From Cynocephalus volans (Eukaryota; Chordata; Mammalia; Dermoptera; Cynocephalidae), in NCBI RefSeq assembly GCF_027409185.1, contig NC_084463.1, positions 163,347,869 through 163,411,868 of the forward strand: 64,000 nt of DNA, written 5' to 3'. The position numbers and the translations under genes are program-made. Below the pieces are notes generated by a model. It worked only from the letters and a program-made list of their open reading frames with translations. It was not told the DNA's origin and ran no database searches. The first letter of the stretch is position 1; each line of letters opens with the position of its first letter. Of the stretch, positions 59,800-64,000 are shown one piece after another.

Positions 59800-60535
59800 T
59801 AATTTTCCAAAACATATGTCAGGCAAAAGGAAGCAAAGAAAAAGCAGTAATCAGAAAACACAAAATAAGGTGGTATCATGCGGTCTTGGTGGGGGTGTAA
59901 AGGGGTACAGCCACTGTGAGAGACATCATAATGGTTCCTCAAAGGGTTAAACACAGAACTGCCATATGATCCAGCAATTCCACTTCTACCTATACACCCC
60001 AAAGTATTTAAACCAGGGCTCAAACAGACACTTGTATCCCAGTGTTCATAACAGGGCTACTTGCAACAGTCAAAAGGTGGAGACAACCAAAGTGTCTATC
60101 AACAGATGAATGGATAAACAAAATGTGGTCTATACATCTAAGGAAATATTATTCAGCTTGGAAAATGAAGTACTGATACATGCTTCAGTGTGGATGAACC
60201 TTAAAAACATTATGCTGAGTGAAATATGCCAGACACAAAAGAACAAATATTATGATTCCACTTAAGTGAGGTACCTAGAATGGGCAAATTCCCATACAGA
60301 AAGCAGAACAGAGGTTACCAGGGCTTGGGGAGAGGGGATAATGGAGAATTATTTAATGGCTACAGAGTCTCTCCTTGGAATGATTAAAAAGTTCTGGAAA
60401 TGGATAGTGATGGTGGTTGCACAACATTGTGAATATACTTAATGCCACTGAATTGTACACTTAAAAAGAGGTGAAACAGTATGTTTTCTGTTATGTGTAT
60501 TTTGCCACAATTTTAAAAAGTGAAGTGCAGAGTAG
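59800..60535 (+). mobile_element. L1 3' end relic
   Basis: ATCCAGCAATTCCACTTCTA, GGATAAACAAAATGTGGTCT, GAAATATTATTCAGCTTGG and GGGCTTGGGGAGAGGGGATA are in normal L1 order, ending near TTTTGCCACAATTTTA. Confidence 0.93.
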
Positions 60536-60589
60536 AATGTATGGAATGCTGCCATTTGAGTGAAAAAAACAGATAGAGAACTTAAATAA

Positions 60590-62570
60590 ATTTTAAAACT
60601 TCAAAAAAATAAGGTCACACAAATAAGTCCATGTATATTAATAATCAGACAAAAAACGGGAATGGATTATAAAAAAGTATTAAAAGACACGGATTATTAC
60701 ATTTACTTTTTTAAAAACCCAGCTATATTTAGCTTACAGGAGATAAGCTCAAAACAAAACTACCACACAAAAAGCGTGCAAATAAAGGGATGTTATAAAA
60801 CATAACCTGCTAATACTAACCAAAGAAAACATGGTGTGGCAACATTAATATCAGGGGAAAAAAAAAAAGAATTTAAGGCAAAAAGCATTGGAATACAGTG
60901 GTATAGTAATTAGCAGTGATGGAAGAATTTGCCAAAAAGATATAACAATCATGAATTTGTATGCCCTTCATACTATTAATTCAAAATATATAAACCAAAA
61001 TGGAATTATAAGGAAATAATAGACAAATTCACAATCATGAGTGAGAGATCTTAACACATTTTTATCAAAATCAGATAAATCACACAAAATTTAACAAGCA
61101 TTTAGCAGATTTGAACAACAAAATTAGGAAACTTGAGCTATGGATTAATAACTGTACCCAACAAATAGAGAACATACATTTTTTTCAAGTTAATATAGAA
61201 TATTTTCAAAATTGATCAAGCATCAGGTCATAAAGGAAATCCTCATTAATTTCAAACAACTGATATCATATAGACTACACATTATCTGACCACAGTGTAT
61301 TAAATTTAAAAATGAACAATAAAAATGTAGTTCTGAATATATATACATACATACATATACATGCATACATACAGATCTGAATAAACTGAAATGTACAACT
61401 AAATAACTCATGATATCAAGAGAACATTACATTAAAAATTAAAAAATATTTCACGTGAATGACAACAAAAGTACATCATTTCAACTCTTGTAGGATGCAG
61501 TAAAGCAGTACATAGGGGTAATTTATAGCTTTAAATGCATTTCCTAAAAAATCAAAAAAGATTCAAAATAAATAAGTTAAGCAGTTAACAGAAAAAACTA
61601 GCAAAATGAGAGAGTGAAATAATAAAGAGAGCAGGGAGAAAACAGTAAAGAGTAAAATAAAAATTAATATACTTCATGAAATAGGAATCAGAAATACAAG
61701 CAAAAAAATCAATAAAACCAAATGCTGGTGCTCTGAAAAGACTGACAAAATAGACAAACCTCTCATGAGACTGATCAAGAAAAAGTTACAAATAAACAAC
61801 AGCAGAAATTAAAATGAGAAAACTAGAAAATTTAAGAGGCTATACCTATAGATACAGAGGTAGTTTTTAAGTAACATAAGAATATATGAATCGGAATATA
61901 TAAACAGATTTGAAAACTTAGAGAATTCAATAATTTTCAAGAAAAATATAACATCTAAATTAACTCAAGAAGAAATATAAAACTGAAAGAAAAAAAAAAA
62001 ACTACTAAAGAAAGTGAATGAGTAAGCCATCACCTTCCCGAGGCCAACCCCAAAAGCCATCACGCCCAGATAATTTACAGGCAAGTTTTATCAAACCTTC
62101 AACAAACAAATAAATCCTATCTTACCCAAACTTTTCCAGAGGGTACATAAAAAGAGAAGCATGTGGAGTGGGGATGGAGAAGCCTAGATAATGAATTTTA
62201 TTAGGCAACGTGACACTGATATCAAAATGAAATAAAGAAAATATGAGAAAGAAAAATTATAGGTCTATCTCACTCATGGTAAAAGATGCAAAAACCTTCA
62301 AAAGCTAAATCTTGCAGAGCATACAAAAGATAATGTATAGTATATCATGATCAAATTGGGCTTAATACCTGACATACAAGGGTTGATTAACATTGGAAGT
62401 TTGTTGTGATAGATGACATTATAAAATTAATAGCAAAACAATCTGATCATCTCAACAAAACGAAATGCAGAAAAAAGCATTTGATAAAATTCATCAATCA
62501 TTTATTACAACAACAACAACAATAATAACAACAACAACAACAACAACAACAACAAATCCCTTAGGAAACT
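60590..62570 (+). mobile_element. L1 ORF2 relic (endonuclease to reverse-transcriptase region)
   Basis: Decayed ORF2: GGCAACATTAATATCAGGGG, CACAATCATGAGTGAGAGAT, ATTGATCAAGCATCAGGTCA, GATAATTTACAGGCAAG, ATTCATCAATC. Many stops. It ends in an AAC microsatellite (62507-62555). Confidence 0.85.
62507..62555. repeat. (AAC)n microsatellite
   Basis: About 16 AAC units with two AAT interruptions at the end of the L1 relic. Confidence 0.97.
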
Positions 62571-62599
62571 AGGAATAGAAGGAAACGTCCTTAACCTGG

Positions 62600-62990
62600 C
62601 AGTGGTATGTTGCAGAGAAACCAGTCGTTCCTGAAATATCCACTTTCCCCTTGTTCTGCAATGACAGCAATTTTAGTTGAACATACGGTTGGCTCAGCTC
62701 AAGACTACATTTCCCAGCTTCCTACATAGCTTGGCCTGCCCATGTGACTAGGTCCTGGCCAATGGGATGAGAGTGGAAGCAATCATGGCAATTTCTGGTT
62801 ATGCCTTGAAAGGTAAGGAGTGTGCCTTCACCTTCCTCTTTTCTCTTCCCCAGTGGCTGGAAGTTGACTGTGAAGGTAGAAGCTAGTGCAGCCTTCTGAG
62901 CCCACACAATGGAAGCACCCTCTTGAGGATATCAGAGTAGCTGACAAAGGAGTCTTAGACACAAATACTCACTAGCTGCTATATTAGTCC
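62600..62990 (+). repeat. Ancient interspersed repeat, probably LTR-like
   Basis: ACTACATTTCCCAGCTTCCT, CATGTGACTAGGTCCTGGCC and AATGGGATGAGAGTGGAAGC form a phrase order common to an old mammalian repeat whose name I do not assign. Confidence 0.5.
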
Positions 62991-63189
62991 TGAAATGGTC
63001 TTAGTTTAGAGTCTTTGTTATAGCATCTGAGCATATATGCTAAACAGTGTATCTCTCAAAAACCTACAGCAAATATTTTATTTAGGGCAAAGCTAGGGAA
63101 TTTTAGAAGTATTTCTATTAATATCAGGAGCAAGCCAACAGTGCCCAGTCTCAGCTCTGTATTCACCACTATGGAGGACCTAGTCAATA

Positions 63190-63665
63190 CAATTAAGGCA
63201 AGAAAAGAGGAAAAAGAGTATAAAGAAGGAAAAAGACATCATGGTCCTTACCTCCAGACAAGATAATTGTTTAAATGGAAAGGTGAAGGAAACACAGACA
63301 AATCATTACAACTGAGAAGTAGGATCCAAGCATGGAGCAGGATCGAGAACTTGGAACCAGACCCACATGTACATCAAACCTTGAGAGCTGACAGGGACTG
63401 CACTACAGATCACTGGGAACTACATCAGTGTTTTGCAATAAATGGTGCCAGACAGTTAATTGTCCATTTAGAAAAAAATAAAACTGAATCCCTACCTAAT
63501 GCTATTCACAAAAATCAATTCCAGGTGCATTGCGGCTCAGTGGCAAAAAGCAAACTTTTAAAACATTTAAAAGAAACTCTAACAGCACATCAACTTAACC
63601 TTGAGATACAGCCAGATTTCTTGAACAAGGCACAAAAAGATACTAACGATAAAGACAAGTAATGA
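63190..63665 (+). mobile_element. Old L1 ORF2 3' relic with a chance 131-codon open frame
   Basis: GAACCAGACCCACATGTACA, GCAATAAATGGTGCC, AATCCCTACCTAATGC and CAAAAATCAATTCCAGGTG align in order with the L1 ORF2 C-terminal region. The open frame 63267-63662 is therefore a decayed LINE, not a gene. Confidence 0.65.
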
Positions 63666-63689
63666 CTCTGCAATCAAATTTAAAAATTC

Positions 63690-63800
63690 TGTAGCCATGT
63701 GTATGGCGTGCCCACTACATACCAGACCCTGTGCTAGACACTGGAGATAACAGTAGTAAACAAGACACAGTCCTTATCTTCACGAGCCTGACAGACTTGC
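63690..63800 (-). mobile_element. L2 LINE fragment
   Basis: CCACTACATACCAGACCCTG, TGCTAGACACTGGAGATAAC and AAACAAGACACAGTCCTTAT are the reverse of the L2 3' tail. Confidence 0.7.
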
Positions 63801-64000
63801 GTATGTGCCCACTTCTCAGGGTCAGAATGCTGACTTGGCCAAGACCCATGTCTAGGGTCAGAATATACACCTTGACCCCCAACCAAACTCCCCGTCCCTT
63901 CTTACCACTTACGTGGACTTTCCTCTCTATACAGAATTGCTCCCCTCTGCTAACAGCCCCAGATTGGTCTGCTCAAGTTGATAACAGCATCAGTGGCTGT

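Larger units (their letters stand above)
54384..64000 (-). other. TESMIN: TESMIN upstream intron, cut off by the window end
   Basis: No further tesmin exon was found. The stretch 54.4-56.4 kb looks unique. From 56.4 kb on it is mostly HAL1/L1/L2 relics, listed separately. The interval 58150-59220 is pyrimidine-rich then AT-rich sequence in which I recognise nothing firm. Confidence 0.6.

Noticed and set aside
63267-63662. 131-codon open frame on the + strand that looks protein-like
   Set aside because: The underlying DNA matches the order of the L1 ORF2 C-terminal region, so it is a LINE relic that happens to lack stops.

Overview
This is nuclear DNA from a placental mammal. Genes are intron-split. 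About a third or more of the window reads as old interspersed repeats (L1, HAL1-like, L2, MIR, ERVL-MaLR LTRs, hAT and Tigger-type elements). Three short SINEs with target-site duplications are derived from tRNA-Ile. From family knowledge, such SINEs suggest a horseshoe/roundleaf-type bat or a colugo. I cannot decide between these without a search, and they do not fit horse, carnivore or higher-primate SINEs.

Two protein-coding genes can be read with confidence. GAL (preprogalanin) lies on the + strand at about 35.73-41.73 kb: a CpG-island promoter with a TATA-like box and a CRE-like site, a non-coding first exon, and five coding exons encoding a 125-residue precursor. The 3' part of TESMIN (MTL5) lies on the - strand at about 54.4-47.0 kb: four coding exons covering most of the cysteine-rich CXC/CRC domain and the C terminus. 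Its upstream exons lie beyond 64 kb. The two genes are convergent (tail to tail), matching the human 11q13 order PPP6R3-GAL-TESMIN-CPT1A.

Layout. 0-35.4 kb is the gene-free 5' flank of GAL, with repeats, an interstitial telomere-like tract (24.8-25.2 kb), an internally deleted L1-type insertion with clear target-site duplications (13.2-14.4 kb), and several AT-rich, repeat-free islands that are candidate enhancers. 35.5-41.7 kb is GAL. 41.7-47.0 kb is intergenic, mostly a nested L1. 47.0-54.4 kb holds the TESMIN terminal exons. 54.4-64 kb is a TESMIN intron filled with L1/HAL1/L2 relics. Long open frames elsewhere are GC-rich or repeat-derived shadows.

Most notable: (1) the galanin peptide reads Tyr instead of the usual His at position 14, in a codon split by an intron; (2) a nearly perfect 7 x 41-bp minisatellite sits against the galanin exon 3 acceptor, and its last unit supplies the likely branch point; (3) the telomere-like tract has a second-order duplication. 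I saw no new gene system. The interest lies in galanin gene variation and repeat biology.
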